Assembly: GCF_030553055.1 (NCBI RefSeq)
Contig: NZ_CP130713.1
Coordinates: 372,001 to 436,000, forward strand
From: Streptomyces sp. XD-27
Lineage (GTDB): Bacteria > Actinomycetota > Actinomycetes > Streptomycetales > Streptomycetaceae
Direction of reading: 5' to 3'
DNA length: 64,000 nt
Shown: positions 32,020 to 42,955 of the stretch, piece by piece
Layout of the letters: each line of letters starts with the position of its first letter
How positions within the stretch are numbered: position 1 is the stretch's first letter
Translations under genes and position numbers: made by a program
Notes under the pieces: model-generated
Database searches by the model: none
Told to the model about the DNA's origin: nothing
The model's input: the letters and a program-made list of their open reading frames with translations, nothing else

Positions 32020-35000
32020 TCAGGCGTCGGCGCCCGCGCCGTCCGCCTTCCCCTCGAGGTCCCCCTCGGTCTCCAGGTACAGCTCGCGGACCGCCGCGAG
32101 CACCTCGGCGTCCGGCTCGGCCCACATGCCGCGGCTCTCGGCCTCTAGCAGCCGCTCCGCCATGCCGTGCAGCGCCCAGGGGTTGGCCTGCTCCAGGAAC
32201 TCCCGGTTCTCCGGGTCCAGGAGATAGGTCTGCGCGAGCTTGTCGTACATCCAGTCGGCGACCACGCCGGTGGTGGCGTCGTAGCCGAAGAGGTAGTCGA
32301 CGGTCGCGGCGAGTTCGAAGGCGCCCTTGTAGCCGTGCCGGCGCATCGCCTCGATCCAGCGCGGATTGACCACCCGGGCCCGGAAGACGCGCGAGGTCTC
32401 CTCGTGCAGCGTGCGGGTGCGCACCGTCTCCGGGCGGGTGCTGTCGCCGATGTACGCGGCCGGCGCGGTGCCCTTCAGCGCGCGCACGGTGGCCACCATG
32501 CCGCCGTGGTACTGGTAGTAGTCGTCCGAGTCGGCGATGTCGTGCTCGCGCGTGTCGGTGTTCTTGGCCGCGACGGCGATCCGCTTGTACGCCGTCTCCA
32601 TCTCCTCCCGCGCCGGGCGGCCTTCGAGGCCGCGGCCGTAGGCGTAGCCGCCCCAGACGGTGTAGACCTCGGCCAGGTCGGCGTCGGTGCGCCAGTCCCG
32701 GCTGTCGATCAGCTGGAGCAGTCCCGCGCCGTAGGTGCCGGGGCGGGAGCCGAAGATCCGGACGGTGGCGCGGCGTTCGTCGCCGTGCTCGGCGAGGTCG
32801 GCACGGGTGTGCGCCCGTACGTGGTTGTCCGCGTCGGGTTCGTCCAGCGAGGCCGCGAGCCGGACGGCGTCGTCCAGCAGCCCCACGACATGCGGGAAGG
32901 CGTCGCGGAAGAAGCCGCTGATGCGCAGGGTGACGTCGATGCGGGGACGGCCCAGCTCGGCGAGGGCGATGGGTTCGAGTCCCGTCACCCGCCTGGACGC
33001 GTCGTCCCACACCGGGCGGATGCCGAGCAGCGCGAGCGCCTCGGCCACGTCGTCCCCGGAGGTGCGCATCGCGCTCGTGCCCCACAGCGACAGGCCGACG
33101 GACTGGGGCCATTCGCCGTTGTCGGTGCGGTAGCGCTCCAGCAGCGAGTCGGCCAGCGCCTGGCCGGTCTCCCAGGCGAGCCTGCTGGGGACGGCCTTGG
33201 GGTCGACGGAGTAGAAGTTGCGGCCGGTCGGCAGCACGTTGACCAGGCCGCGCAGCGGGGAACCGGACGGCCCGGCGGGGACGAAGCCGCCGCCCAGGGC
33301 GTGCACCGTGTGGTCGATCTCGTCGGTCGTGGCGGCGAGCCGCGGGACGACCTGGCGGGCGGCGAAGTCCAGGATCGCGGCGACGGCCTCGCGCCGCTCC
33401 TCGGGCACGTCGCGGCTGACCTCGGCCACGGCCTCCGGCGCCCAGTCGGCGTCCTCCATCGCCTGCACCAGTGCGCGGGCCCGCTCCTCGGCGTCGTCCG
33501 CGTCGGTGCGGGTGGCCGCCGACTCGTCCAGGCCGAGGGCTTCGCGCAGGCCCGGCAGGGCGGACGTACCGCCCCAGATCTGGCGGGCGCGCAGGATCGC
33601 GAGAACGAGGTTGACCCGCTCGGGGCCGGTCGGCGCGCCGCCGAGGACGTGCAGGCCGTCGCGGATCTGGGCGTCCTTGACCTCGCACAGCCAGCCGTCG
33701 ACGTGCAGCAGGAAGTCGTCGAAGCCGTCGTCGTCCGGCCGGTCCTCCATACCGAGGTCGTGGTCGAGCTTGGCGGCCTGGATCAGGGTCCAGATCTGGG
33801 CGCGGATGGCGGGCAGCTTGGCCGGGTCCATCGCGGAGATCGACGCGTACTCGTCCAGCAGCTGCTCAAGGCGCGCGATGTCGCCGTAGGAGTCGGCGCG
33901 GGCCATCGGCGGGACGAGGTGGTCGACGAGGGTGGCGTGGACGCGGCGCTTGGCCTGGGTGCCCTCACCCGGGTCGTTGACCAGGAACGGGTAGACCAGC
34001 GGCAGGTCGCCGAGCGCGGCGTCCGGGCCGCAGGCGGCGGACAGGCCCGCGTTCTTGCCGGGCAGCCACTCCAGGTTGCCGTGCTTGCCCAGGTGGATCA
34101 TGGCGTCGGCGCCGAAGCCGCCGTCGGCGCGCGGGGTGGCGATCCAGCGGTACGCGGCCAGGTAGTGGTGGGACGGCGGCAGGTCCGGGTCGTGGTAGAT
34201 CGCGATGGGGTTCTCGCCGAAGCCGCGCGGCGGCTGGATGAGGACCAGGAGGTTGCCGAAGCGCAGGGCGGCCAGCACGATGTCGCCGTCGGGGTTGCCG
34301 CTCTTGTCGACGAACATCTCACCGGGCGGCGGGCCCCAGTGCTCCTCGACCGCGTCCCGCAGCTCCTTGGGCAGCTGCCCGTACCAGCGGCGGTAGTCGG
34401 CCGCCGGGATCCGCACCGGGTTGCGGGCGAGCTGCTCCTCGGTGAGCCACTCCTGGTCGTGGCCGCCCGCCTCGATCAGGGCGTAGATCAGCTCGTCGCC
34501 GTCGCCGGAGGCCAGTCCCGGCACGGGCTCGGTGCCGAAGTCGTAGCCCTCGGCCTGGAGTCGGCGCAGCAGCGCGACGGCGCTGGCCGGGGTGTCCAGG
34601 CCGACGGCGTTGCCGATGCGGGAGTGCTTGGTGGGGTACGCGGACAGCACGAGGGCGAGCCGCTTGTCCGCCGGGGCGATGTGCCGCAGCCGGGCGTGTC
34701 GTACCGCGATTCCGGCGACACGCGCGGCGCGCTCGGGGTCGGCGACGTACACCGGCAGCCCGTCCGCGTCGACCTCCTTGAAGGAGAACGGCACGGTGAT
34801 GAGCCGTCCGTCGAACTCGGGGACGGCGACCTGGGTGGCGGCGTCCAGCGGGGAGAGCCCCTCGTCGTTCTCCTCCCACGCGGCGCGCGGGCCGGTCAGG
34901 CACAGCGCCTGGAGGATGGGGACGTCGAGGGCGGCGAGCGCGCCCGCGTCCCAGGACTCGTCGTCGCCGCCGGCGGAGGCGTCTGCGGGCCGGGTGCCGC

Positions 35001-35684
35001 CCGCGGCCAGGACGGTGGTGACGACGGCGTCGGCCGTGCGCAGTTCGTCGATCAGCCCGGCCTCGGGGGCGCGCAGCGAGGCGACGAACAGCGGCATGGC
35101 GCGGCCGCCCGCCTGCTCGACGGCCTGGCACAGCGCCTCGACGAAGGCGGTGTTGCCGCTCATGTGGTGGGCGCGGTAGTAGAGCACGGCGACGGTCGGG
35201 CCGTCCCCGGTGTGTGGGCGCGGTCCAGCGGGCCCCAGGACGGCGCGGGCGCGGGCGGCTCGAAGCCGTGGCCGGTCAGCAGCACGGTGTCGGACAGGAA
35301 GCGGCCGAGCTGTTCGAGGTTGGCGGGTCCGCCGTGGGCCAGGTAGGCGTGGGCCTCGGCGGCGATGCCCACGGGCACGGTGGACGCCTCCATGAGCTGG
35401 GCGTCGGGGGCCTGTTCGCCGGTGAGGACGACGACCGGGCGGGGCCCGGCGAGGAGGATGTCGAGCCCTTCCTCCCAGGCGCGCAGGCCGCCCAGGAGGC
35501 GTACGACGACGAGGTCGGTGCCGTCGAGGAGGCCGGGCAGGTCGTCCAGGTGGAGGCGCGCGGGGTTGGCGAGCCGGAACGAGACCGGCCCCTGTGCGGC
35601 GCGGGCGCTGAGCAGGTCGGTGTCGGAGGTCGACAGCAGCAGGACTCGGGGGGACTGGGGGTGCTCCCCGGACGAATGCAGCAT
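32020..35684 (-). CDS. cobN: Cobaltochelatase subunit CobN (one-base frameshift near 5' end)
   Basis: The large subunit of aerobic cobaltochelatase, which inserts Co(II) into hydrogenobyrinate a,c-diamide with ATP, together with CobS/CobT or ChlI/ChlD-type partners (not in the window). About 1221 aa after correction, normal for CobN. Motifs include YYRAHHMSGNTAFVEALC near the N-terminus, IHLGKHGNLEWLPGKNAGLS centrally and PRIDVTLRISGFFRDAFPHV. The start ATG 35684 lies behind GAGGAAGG and downstream of a cobalamin riboswitch. The N-terminal ~160 residues are in a different frame from the rest; one base added to CCCC 35205-35208 gives DRAHTPGDGPTVAVLYYR and joins them. Confidence 0.9.
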
Positions 35685-35689
35685 GCGGC

Positions 35690-35875
35690 AGCAGGCCTTC
35701 CTCGGGGTCCGCGCCCCGGGCGGTGGGAGGACGGCGGGAGTTCCTGGCTCACTCGGCCGCGGTGTGCTGCCGTGCTCACAGTGGCGGGACCGCGCCGGAC
35801 TCTCACCGGCTTCCTCCCCTGGCGCCGTCGCTGGCGTCCGGCGGACCGGGTCGGTCCGCCGAGGAGCATAGTAAG
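35690..35875 (-). promoter_or_regulatory. Cobalamin (B12) riboswitch upstream of cobN
   Basis: Read on the minus strand, the core GGAAGCCGGTGAGAGTCCGG leads into GCGGTCCCGCCACTGTGA (plus coordinates about 35777-35814), followed by the B12-box AGCCAGGAACTC (35738-35749). These are the conserved P3-P6 and B12-box elements of the cobalamin class. A leading 8-bp hairpin (35840-35860) may be a peripheral stem. The cobN start codon follows about 55 bases after the B12 box, so translational or transcriptional repression by adenosylcobalamin is expected. Confidence 0.92.
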
Positions 35876-35931
35876 GGCTGATCATGCGAGCGGGGCAGGC
35901 GGCCGATGTGATGGTCGGTATGCTCGCCGCC

Positions 35932-37302
35932 ATGCCGCTCACCCCCAAAACCAGCCCAACCCGGGGCGAACCACCCCCTCGCGGGCGTGGCGACGCCTGT
36001 CCCGGGGCGCTGCGACTGCATCAGGCGGACGACGGCGCACTGGCGCGCGTCCGGTTGCCCGGCGGCTTGCTGACGCCCCATCAGGCCGAGGTGCTGGCGC
36101 GTGCCGCCGAGGAGCTGGGGAACGGGCGGCTGGACCTCACCTCGCGCGGCAACATCCAGTTGCGAGGGCTGGGTTCGGACTGCGGCGGCCCGCTCGCGGA
36201 CCGGCTGCGGGGAGCCGGGCTGCTGCCGTCGGACCGGCACGAGCGGGCCCGCAACGTGGTCGCCTCGCCGCTGGCGGGGCTGGACGGCGGGGGGCACGCG
36301 GATGTGCAGCGGTGGGCGCGGCGGCTGGACGAACTCCTGTGCACGGAACCCGACACAGCGTCTCTTTCCGGGCGATTCCTGTTCGCGGTGGACGACGGGC
36401 GCGGTGATGTGGCGGCGCTGGACGCCGATGTGACATTGATCGCACGCCCCGGCGGCGGCGCGGTGCTGCATGTCGGCGGCTCCGAGGACGATGGCGCGCC
36501 GGCGTGTCGCGGGCTCATGGTGCGCGCCGAGGACGCGCCGGGCGCCGCCGTAGTGGCCGCGTTGGAGTTCCTCGCGGCCGTACGGGAGAGCGGCACGCGT
36601 GCCTGGCGGGCGCGCGAACTGCCCGCGCCGTATGCCGTGTCGGCGCGGCGCCTCGCGGCGCGACTCGCGGCGGCGGGGATCGCGGCGACCGCCCTCGCCT
36701 CGCCGTACGCGGCCGACGCCGGCGACGCGGAGGCGGCGCGACCCGCGCCCGGGCTCGTCAGCGGGCCGGACGGGCGGTGCGCGCTGTCCGTCCTCGCGCC
36801 GCTGGGCAGGGTGACCGCCGGGCAGTGGCGCCTGCTCACGGCGACCGCCGCCCGGGAGGGCGCCGGTGAACTGCGTGTGACACCCTGGCGCGGCGTGGTG
36901 CTCCCGGGCGTGTCGGCCGGAGGCGGCCGCGAGCTGCTGGCCGCGTTGGCGGACGCCGGACTCGTCACCGACCGGAACTCGCCGTGGTACGGCGTCGGGG
37001 CGTGCACGGGGCGGCCCGGCTGCGCCAAGTCGCTGGCCGACGTACGGGCGGACGCCGAGCGAGCCGCACGGGCGGCGCCCGCGGTGTCCGGGGCGGCGGC
37101 GCACGCGCTCCCCGTGTACTGGTCGGGGTGCGAGCGCCGGTGCGGCCACCCCGGCGGCCGGTGGGTCGACGTCCTGGCCACCGGCGACGGCTACCGGGTC
37201 GCGGCACGCGGCACGGGCGCACCGGAGACGGAGCACGCGGTGCGGGTGGTAACAGCGGAACAGGCGGCCGACGCAGTGGCGGCGGCACGCGGAACGACAT
37301 GA
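35932..37302 (+). CDS. cobG: Precorrin-3B synthase CobG
   Basis: The aerobic-pathway mono-oxygenase that converts precorrin-3A to precorrin-3B. About 456 aa from ATG 35932 (upstream in-frame ATGs at 35884 and 35911 are possible). It is a nitrite/sulfite-reductase-like protein: [13 protein letters not shown] near residue 50, [10 protein letters not shown], and the Fe-S/siroheme-type cysteines [11 protein letters not shown] and [10 protein letters not shown] near the C-terminus. It is divergent from cobN; its own promoter must lie in or beside the riboswitch DNA. It overlaps cobH by 4 bases (ATGA). Confidence 0.92.
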   Translation: MPLTPKTSPTRGEPPPRGRGDACPGALRLHQADDGALARVRLPGGLLTPHQAEVLARAAEELGNGRLDLTSRGNIQLRGLGSDCGGPLADRLRGAGLLPSDRHERARNVVASPLAGLDGGGHADVQRWARRLDELLCTEPDTASLSGRFLFAVDDGRGDVAALDADVTLIARPGGGAVLHVGGSEDDGAPACRGLMVRAEDAPGAAVVAALEFLAAVRESGTRAWRARELPAPYAVSARRLAARLAAAGIAATALASPYAADAGDAEAARPAPGLVSGPDGRCALSVLAPLGRVTAGQWRLLTATAAREGAGELRVTPWRGVVLPGVSAGGGRELLAALADAGLVTDRNSPWYGVGACTGRPGCAKSLADVRADAERAARAAPAVSGAAAHALPVYWSGCERRCGHPGGRWVDVLATGDGYRVAARGTGAPETEHAVRVVTAEQAADAVAAARGTT

Positions 37303-37949
37303 TCGAGGACACAGTGTTCGACTACGAGAAGGACGGGGCGGAGATCTACCGCCAGTCCTTTGCCACCATCCGCGCCGAGGCGGACCTCGCCGGGCTCCCC
37401 GCCGACGTCAGCCGGGTCGCGGTGCGGATGATCCACGCCTGCGGGATGGTCGATCTCGTGCAGGATCTCGGGTACACGCCCGAGGTGGTCTCCCGCGCCC
37501 GCGCCGCGCTGCGCGCCGGCGCGCCCATCCTGTGCGACGCGCAGATGGTCGCCAGCGGGGTGACACGTCGGCGGCTGCCCGCGGACAACGACGTGGTGTG
37601 CACCCTGTCCGACCCGTCGGTCCCGGACCTGGCCGCCCGGATGGGGACGACGCGTTCCGCCGCGGCGCTGGAGCTGTGGCGGGACCGGCTGGACGGCGCG
37701 GTCGTCGCCGTCGGCAACGCGCCCACGGCGCTGTTCCGGCTGCTGGAGATGATCGAGGAGGGCGGGCCGGGCGCGCCGCGCCCGGCCGCGGTCATCGGTG
37801 TGCCGGTCGGGTTCATCGGCGCCGCGGAGTCCAAGGACGCGCTGGCGGGTCATCCGGCGGGGCTCGACCACCTGGTGGTGCGCGGGCGGCGGGGCGGCAG
37901 CGCCATGGCCGCGGCCGCGATCAACGCGATTGCGAGCGAGGAAGAGTGA
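37299..37949 (+). CDS. cobH: Precorrin-8X methylmutase CobH
   Basis: A 216-aa enzyme that moves the C11 methyl to C12 to give hydrogenobyrinate. It contains [12 protein letters not shown] with the catalytic His, [30 protein letters not shown] and [14 protein letters not shown], all conserved in the CobH/CbiC family. Start ATG overlaps the cobG stop and the stop overlaps the cobIJ GTG start (GTGA), so the three are co-translated. Confidence 0.95.
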   Translation: MIEDTVFDYEKDGAEIYRQSFATIRAEADLAGLPADVSRVAVRMIHACGMVDLVQDLGYTPEVVSRARAALRAGAPILCDAQMVASGVTRRRLPADNDVVCTLSDPSVPDLAARMGTTRSAAALELWRDRLDGAVVAVGNAPTALFRLLEMIEEGGPGAPRPAAVIGVPVGFIGAAESKDALAGHPAGLDHLVVRGRRGGSAMAAAAINAIASEEE

Positions 37950-39553
37950 GCGAGCAGCAGGCGACGAGCGGCGGTGGCGGCGAGGCCGGTGGCGCCGGCG
38001 CGGGCGGCGGCACGAGCGAAGGTCTCGGGGCCACCGGCGACAGCGGGGCCACCGGGCGGCTGTACGGCGTGGGCCTCGGCCCCGGGGACCCGTCCCTGAT
38101 GACCGTGCGGGCCGTGGAGGTCATCGCCGAGGCCGACGTGGTCGCGTACCACAGCGCCCGGCACGGCCGCAGCATCGCGCGCTCCATCGCCGAGCGGCAT
38201 CTGCGCCCGGACCACATCGAGGAACGCCTGGTCTACCCGGTGACCACGGAGACCACCGACCACCCGGGCGGATACCGGGGCGCGATGGAGGAGTTCTACG
38301 CGGAGGCCGCCGAACGGCTGGCCGCGCACCTGGACGCGGGGCGTACGGTCGCGGTGCTCGCCGAGGGCGATCCGCTCTTCTACGGCTCGTACATGCACAT
38401 GCACAAGCGGCTGGCCGACCGCTACCCCACCGAGGTGGTCCCCGGCGTCACGTCGGTGAGCGCGGCGGCGGCCCGGCTGGGCAAGCCGCTGGTGGAGGGC
38501 GAGGAGGTGCTGACCATCCTTCCGGGCACCCTCCCGGAGGAGGAGTTGGCGGCGCGGCTGGCGGCCACGGACGCGGCGGCCGTGATGAAGCTCGGCCGGA
38601 CCTTCCCGACGGTACGGGCGGCGCTGGAGCGGTCGGGCCGGCTCGCGGACGCGCACTATGTGGAGCGCGCCACGATGAGCGCGGAGCGCGCCGCGCCGCT
38701 GGCGGAGGTCGACCCGGAGTCGGTGCCGTACTTCTCGATGGCGGTCCTGCCGAGCCGGGTGGAACTCACCGATCGCGCGGACGACGCGCCCGCGGCGGCG
38801 GACTGCGGCGAGGTCGTGGTCGTCGGGCTGGGACCCGCGGGGCCGCTGTGGCTGACGCCCGAGGCGCGCGGCGAACTGGCCGCCGCCGAGGACCTCGTGG
38901 GCTATACGACGTATCTCAACCGGGTACCGGTGCGGCCCGGACAGCGGCGGCACGCCTCCGACAACAAGGTGGAGGCCGAACGCGCCGAGTTCGCCCTGGA
39001 CCTGGCCCGCCGCGGTCGGCGTGTCGCCGTGGTGTCCTCCGGTGACCCGGGCGTGTTCGCCATGGCGACCGCCGTACTGGAGGCCGCGTCGGAGGATCCG
39101 TACCGCGAGGTGCCGGTGCGGGTGCTGCCCGGGATGACGGCCGCGCACGCGGCCGCCTCGCGCGTCGGTGCGCCGCTGGGCCACGACTACGCGGTCATCT
39201 CGCTCTCCGACCGGCTCAAGCCGTGGGAGGTCATCGCCGAGCGGCTCTCCGCGGCGGCCGCCGCGGACCTGGTGCTGGCGCTGTACAACCCCGGTTCACG
39301 CAGCCGGATCTGGCAGGTGGGCAAGGCGCGCGAGCTGCTGCTGGCGCACCGTACGCCCGACACGCCGGTGGTGCTGGGCCGGGACGTCGGCGGTCCCGAG
39401 GAGAGCGTACGGATCGTGTCGCTGGCCGATCTGGACCCCGCGCAGGTGGACATGCGGACGATTCTGCTGGTGGGGTCCTCGCAGACCAGGACGGTACGGC
39501 GGGGCGACGGGACGCGGATCGTGTGGACGCCACGCCGGTATCCGGAACGGTGA
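37946..39553 (+). CDS. cobIJ: Fused precorrin-2 C20-methyltransferase / precorrin-3B C17-methyltransferase (CobIJ)
   Basis: A 535-aa fusion. After a Gly-rich N-terminal extension (~35 residues), the CobI half has [34 protein letters not shown] and [16 protein letters not shown]. The CobJ half (from about 290) has [53 protein letters not shown] and [10 protein letters not shown]. Both are Gly-rich SAM-dependent tetrapyrrole methylases. The I-J fusion is common in actinomycetes. The GTG start overlaps the cobH stop. A strong hairpin follows at 39584-39619. Confidence 0.95.
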   Translation: MSEQQATSGGGGEAGGAGAGGGTSEGLGATGDSGATGRLYGVGLGPGDPSLMTVRAVEVIAEADVVAYHSARHGRSIARSIAERHLRPDHIEERLVYPVTTETTDHPGGYRGAMEEFYAEAAERLAAHLDAGRTVAVLAEGDPLFYGSYMHMHKRLADRYPTEVVPGVTSVSAAAARLGKPLVEGEEVLTILPGTLPEEELAARLAATDAAAVMKLGRTFPTVRAALERSGRLADAHYVERATMSAERAAPLAEVDPESVPYFSMAVLPSRVELTDRADDAPAAADCGEVVVVGLGPAGPLWLTPEARGELAAAEDLVGYTTYLNRVPVRPGQRRHASDNKVEAERAEFALDLARRGRRVAVVSSGDPGVFAMATAVLEAASEDPYREVPVRVLPGMTAAHAAASRVGAPLGHDYAVISLSDRLKPWEVIAERLSAAAAADLVLALYNPGSRSRIWQVGKARELLLAHRTPDTPVVLGRDVGGPEESVRIVSLADLDPAQVDMRTILLVGSSQTRTVRRGDGTRIVWTPRRYPER

Positions 39554-39583
39554 CGCCTCCCGGCGAGGGGCCGTGAAGCGGGA

Positions 39584-39619
39584 GGGCCCGCCGTGCGGGT
39601 GCGCCCGCGACGGCGGCCC
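39584..39619. terminator. Long GC hairpin after cobIJ
   Basis: GGGCCCGCCGTGCGGG pairs with CCCGCGACGGCGGCCC around a four-base TGCG loop, with small bulges. It lies between the convergent cobIJ (stop 39553) and cobK (stop 39721) genes. Confidence 0.7.
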
Positions 39620-39720
39620 GCGGCGGCGGGTGGGGCGGGCTCCCTGGTCCGGCCGCTGACCGCTCGTAGCCGCTGCCGGCCCAGCCGGCAGCCGGTGGCC
39701 CACCGCCCGTGGCCCGGGTG

Positions 39721-40485
39721 TCAGTCCAAGGTCCGGCGGAGCCAGGTCACTGCGGCGGGCACGTCGGCCGCGACCGGTACCCCTGCCGGGGCCGGCGGTC
39801 GGCGGACCACCACGACGGGAATCCCGGCCGCGCGCGCCGCGGTCAGCTTCGGGGCCGTGGCGTCTCCCCCGCTGTCCTTGGTCACCAGGACGTCGACGCG
39901 GTGCCGGCGCAGGAGCCCGGTCTCCCCTTCGAGGGTGAACGGGCCGCGGTCCAGCAGCACCTCCATGCGCGGCGGGACCGGCGGCTCCGGGGCGTCCACG
40001 GACCTGACCAGGAACCACAGGTCGGCCAGGTGCGCGAAGGCCGCGAGCCCCATGCGGCCGGTGGTGAGGAAGACCCGCTCGCCCAGGGCGGGCAGCGACG
40101 CGGCCGCCTCGTCGAGCGAGCCGACCGTGTGCCACCGGTCGCCGGGCCCGGCCACCCAGCCGGGACGGCGCAGCGCGAGCAGGGGAACATGGACCGTGGC
40201 GGCCGCCTGAGCCGCATGGAAACTGATCGTTCCGGCGAAAGGATGGGTGGCGTCGATGAGCGCGTCCACCTGGTGCTCGCGCAGCCAGCGGGCCATGCCT
40301 TCGGGCCCTCCGAACCCGCCGACGCGGACCTGCCCGGCGGGCAGTCGCGGTTCGGCGACCCGGCCCGCGAGGGAGCTGGTGACACGCAGCGCCGGGTCGG
40401 CGACGAGTTCGGCCGCGAGCCGCCGGGCCTCGGTGGTGCCGCCCAGGATGAGCACATGGCGGGGCCTGGTCGCGGCGTCGGTCAT
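39721..40485 (-). CDS. cobK: Precorrin-6A reductase CobK
   Basis: A 254-aa NADPH-dependent reductase. It has an N-terminal LILGGTTEARRLA Rossmann loop, VDALIDATHPFAGTIS (signature of CobK/CbiJ), RRPGW, FLTTGRMGLAAF and VLVTKDSGGDATAPKL near the C-terminus. It reduces precorrin-6A to 6B. Start ATG 40485; transcribed away from cbiD across a 485-bp gap. The frame stays open upstream, so a longer form cannot be excluded, but the Rossmann start position supports this ATG. Confidence 0.93.
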   Translation of the reverse strand: MTDAATRPRHVLILGGTTEARRLAAELVADPALRVTSSLAGRVAEPRLPAGQVRVGGFGGPEGMARWLREHQVDALIDATHPFAGTISFHAAQAAATVHVPLLALRRPGWVAGPGDRWHTVGSLDEAAASLPALGERVFLTTGRMGLAAFAHLADLWFLVRSVDAPEPPVPPRMEVLLDRGPFTLEGETGLLRRHRVDVLVTKDSGGDATAPKLTAARAAGIPVVVVRRPPAPAGVPVAADVPAAVTWLRRTLD

Positions 40486-40970
40486 CTCGAACCTCTCGTG
40501 GTGCGGGTCCCGGCGCAGGCCGGACGGCGTGTCGCGGTGGTACGCGGCGGCCCGGCCCGGAGCATGGGCTCGCCGTGCGGCGGCCGGGTCCGGCGCGCGG
40601 ACGCGGTGCGCGACACGGCTGGATGATGCCAGGGCCCCACACGCGGCCGGGACACCGGGCGGCGGGTACGGGGCCGGGTACGGGTGCGTGGGCGCGTCGG
40701 CGTACGGCGGTGACACGCACGAGCGCGCCGCCGCGCGAGGCGGCCCGTACCCGCGCGCGGGCGCGTCCCCCAGCGCCGCGTACCGGCGCCCGGGTGCCGC
40801 CGCGTACGGCGCGAACCCCTGCGCGGAAGCGGCGGCGGACGGCAGTCCCGGGCCCGGGCGCCCCGACCGGCCATCGGCCGGCAGCGGCAGCGGCGAAAGC
40901 CGAGACGAGAACACCGGCGCGGCACGCGGCGGCTGCGGAGGCGTCGGCGTGTCGGCCGGTCGGAGGCGCC
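40486..40970. other. 485-bp low-complexity gap between divergent cobK and cbiD
   Basis: Very GC-rich, with frequent GTACGG/CGTACGG words and several short CG-rich dyads. All frames are unusually open, and translations are Arg/Pro/Ala-rich without a domain. I found no riboswitch core (no GCCACTG or B12 box) and no clear gene. It must contain the two divergent promoters unless CbiD has a long N-terminal extension. Confidence 0.5.
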
Positions 40971-42101
40971 GTGGCTGAGGCACAGGCATCCGGGCGTGCC
41001 GCGCAGTTGGCGCGGACCGGGCTGCGGCACGGCTGGACCACCGGCGCGTGCGCGACGGCCGCCACGACGGCCGCGTACACCGCGCTGCTCGGTGGGGACT
41101 TCCCCGACCCGGTCACCATCACCCTGCCCAAGGGCCATCGGCCCGCGTTCGCCCTGGCCGGTGAGCGGTTGGGGCCCGGTCGGGAGGCGATGGCCGCCGT
41201 GGTGAAGGACGCGGGCGACGACCCGGACGTCACGCACGGCGCGGTGATCCGGGCCACCGTGCGGATCCTGCCGCCCGGCGCGGGCGTGGTCTTCCGGGCC
41301 GGGCCGGGGGTCGGCACGGTCACCCGGCCCGGGCTGCCGCTGGCCGTCGGCGAACCCGCCATCAACCCCGTGCCCCGGCAGATGATGCGCGAGCACGTCG
41401 AGGCGGTCGCCGCCGAGCTCGGCGGCACCGGTGACGCGGAGATCGAGATCTCCGTGGACCACGGGGAGGAGATCGCCCGCAGTACGTGGAATCCGCGGCT
41501 GGGCATCCTGGGCGGCCTGTCCATCCTCGGCACGACGGGCATCGTCGTGCCGTACTCGTGCTCCGCCTGGATCGACAGCATCCGGCGGGGCGTGGACGTG
41601 GCCCGCGCGGCCGGGCGGACGCATGTCGCCGGGTGCACCGGCTCGACGTCGGAGAAGGTCGCGGTGGCGGTGCACGGGCTGCCCGAGGACGCGCTGCTCG
41701 ACATGGGGGACTTCGCCGGTGCCGTACTGAAGTACCTGCGCCGCCACCCGGTGGACCGTCTGACGATCGCCGGAGGCTTCGCCAAGCTGTCCAAACTCGC
41801 CGCCGGCCACCTGGATCTGCACTCCTCGCGCTCGCAGGTGGACAAGGGCTTCCTCGCGGACCTCGCCCGCCGGGGCGGGGCCGACGCGGAACTGGCGGCC
41901 GCGGTGTCCGGGGCGAACACGGGACTGGAGGCGTTGCAGTTGTGCGCCGCGCGGGGCGTGCCGCTCGGTGATCTGGTCGCCGCGGCCGCGCGGGACCAAG
42001 CACTCGGCGTGCTGCGCGGGGCACCGGTGGCGGTGGACGTGATCTGCATCGACCGGGCGGGGACGGTGGTGGGGCGCGCGGACCCCCGTGGACCGCGCTG
42101 A
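40971..42101 (+). CDS. cbiD: Cobalt-precorrin-5B (C1)-methyltransferase-type protein CbiD
   Basis: About 376 aa from GTG 40971, preceded by GGAGG. It has LRHGWTTGACATAATTAAY (CbiD N-terminal signature), GVGTVTRPGLPLAVGEPAIN, STWNPRLGILGGLSILGTTG and VAGCTGSTSEK, and ends with a domain containing GGFAKLSKLAAGHLDLHSSR. CbiD methylates C1 in the anaerobic route; in actinomycetes with CobG it commonly accompanies the aerobic genes and is thought to replace CobF. The frame is open far upstream, but the GTG is close to the conserved core and gives normal length. Confidence 0.92.
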   Translation: MAEAQASGRAAQLARTGLRHGWTTGACATAATTAAYTALLGGDFPDPVTITLPKGHRPAFALAGERLGPGREAMAAVVKDAGDDPDVTHGAVIRATVRILPPGAGVVFRAGPGVGTVTRPGLPLAVGEPAINPVPRQMMREHVEAVAAELGGTGDAEIEISVDHGEEIARSTWNPRLGILGGLSILGTTGIVVPYSCSAWIDSIRRGVDVARAAGRTHVAGCTGSTSEKVAVAVHGLPEDALLDMGDFAGAVLKYLRRHPVDRLTIAGGFAKLSKLAAGHLDLHSSRSQVDKGFLADLARRGGADAELAAAVSGANTGLEALQLCAARGVPLGDLVAAAARDQALGVLRGAPVAVDVICIDRAGTVVGRADPRGPR

Positions 42102-42106
42102 GGTTT

Positions 42107-42164
42107 CCCCTCCCCGCATCAATCGCCGGACAGGCTCGAATGTCCAGCCCGGGGCGGGGAGGGG
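42107..42164. terminator. Terminator-like inverted repeat between cbiD and cobM
   Basis: CCCCTCCCCGC (42107-42117) pairs perfectly with GCGGGGAGGGG (42154-42164). The loop contains AATCGCCGGACAGGCT, a wording I recall as recurrent in Streptomyces intergenic DNA. It separates convergent genes. Confidence 0.75.
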
Positions 42165-42179
42165 TCGAACGCCCAGCCC

Positions 42180-42944
42180 CTACAGGGCCGGGTCCGGGGC
42201 ACACGGACGGTGGCGCTCCGTCGAGTACAGGTGGCTGTCGCGGAACTGCTCCGCGCCCAGGGTCCGGCCGACCAGGATGACCGCCGTGCGCGTCACCCCG
42301 GCCGCCTTCACCTGGTCCGCGATGTCGGCCAGCGTGCCGCGCAGCACCAGTTCGTCGGGGCGGCTGGCCATCGCGACGACGGCTGCCGGGCAGTCGGCCC
42401 CGTAGTGCGGCAGCAGTTCGGCGACCACCCGGTCCGCGTACCGCGCCGCGAGGTGCAGCACCAGCAGCGCCCCGCTGCGGCCCAAGGTGGCCAGGTCCTC
42501 GCCCTCCGGCATCGGAGTGGCCTGCTGGGCGACACGGGTCAGGATGACGGTCTGGCCGACGGTCGGCACGGTCAGTTCCCGCTTGAGGGCGGCGGCCGCG
42601 GCGGCGAAGGCGGGTACGCCGGGCACCACCTCGTACGGCACGCCGACGGCGTCCAGGCGCCGCATCTGCTCGGCTACCGCGCTGAAGACGGACGGGTCGC
42701 CGGAGTGCAGCCGCGCCACGTCGTGGCCTGCCTCGTGGGCCTGGACGAGCTCATGCGTGATCTGGTCGAGGTCGAGTTGCGCGGTGTCGACCAGCCGGGC
42801 GTCCGGCGGGCATTCGGCGAGCAGTTCCCGCGGTACGAGGCTGCCCGCGTACAGGCAGACCCGGCAGCGGGCGAGGGTGCGCGCCCCGCGCAGGGTGATC
42901 AGGTCGGCGGCGCCGGGGCCCGCGCCGATGAAGTACACCGTCAT
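42180..42944 (-). CDS. cobM: Precorrin-4 C11-methyltransferase CobM
   Basis: A 254-aa tetrapyrrole methylase. It begins MTVYFIGAGPGAADLITLRG and continues with VCLYAGSLVPRELL, VARLHSGDPSVFSAVAEQ, VVPGVPAFAAAAAALKREL and VILTRVAQQATPMPEGE, all diagnostic of CobM/CbiF. It methylates C11 of precorrin-4. ATG start at 42944. The last ~15 residues (STERHRPCAPDPAL) are a non-conserved tail. It follows cobL on the same strand with a 93-bp gap that contains a tandem repeat. Confidence 0.95.
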   Translation of the reverse strand: MTVYFIGAGPGAADLITLRGARTLARCRVCLYAGSLVPRELLAECPPDARLVDTAQLDLDQITHELVQAHEAGHDVARLHSGDPSVFSAVAEQMRRLDAVGVPYEVVPGVPAFAAAAAALKRELTVPTVGQTVILTRVAQQATPMPEGEDLATLGRSGALLVLHLAARYADRVVAELLPHYGADCPAAVVAMASRPDELVLRGTLADIADQVKAAGVTRTAVILVGRTLGAEQFRDSHLYSTERHRPCAPDPAL

Positions 42945-42955
42945 CGTTCTCTCCT

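Noticed and set aside
40575..40970. Long N-terminal extension of CbiD
   Set aside because: The sequence is Arg/Pro/Ala-rich with no conserved motif; GTG 40971 has a Shine-Dalgarno and gives normal family length. Kept as an open alternative only.
40486..40970. Second cobalamin riboswitch before cbiD or cobK
   Set aside because: I found no B12 box and no GCCACTG core on either strand, unlike the clear example before cobN.
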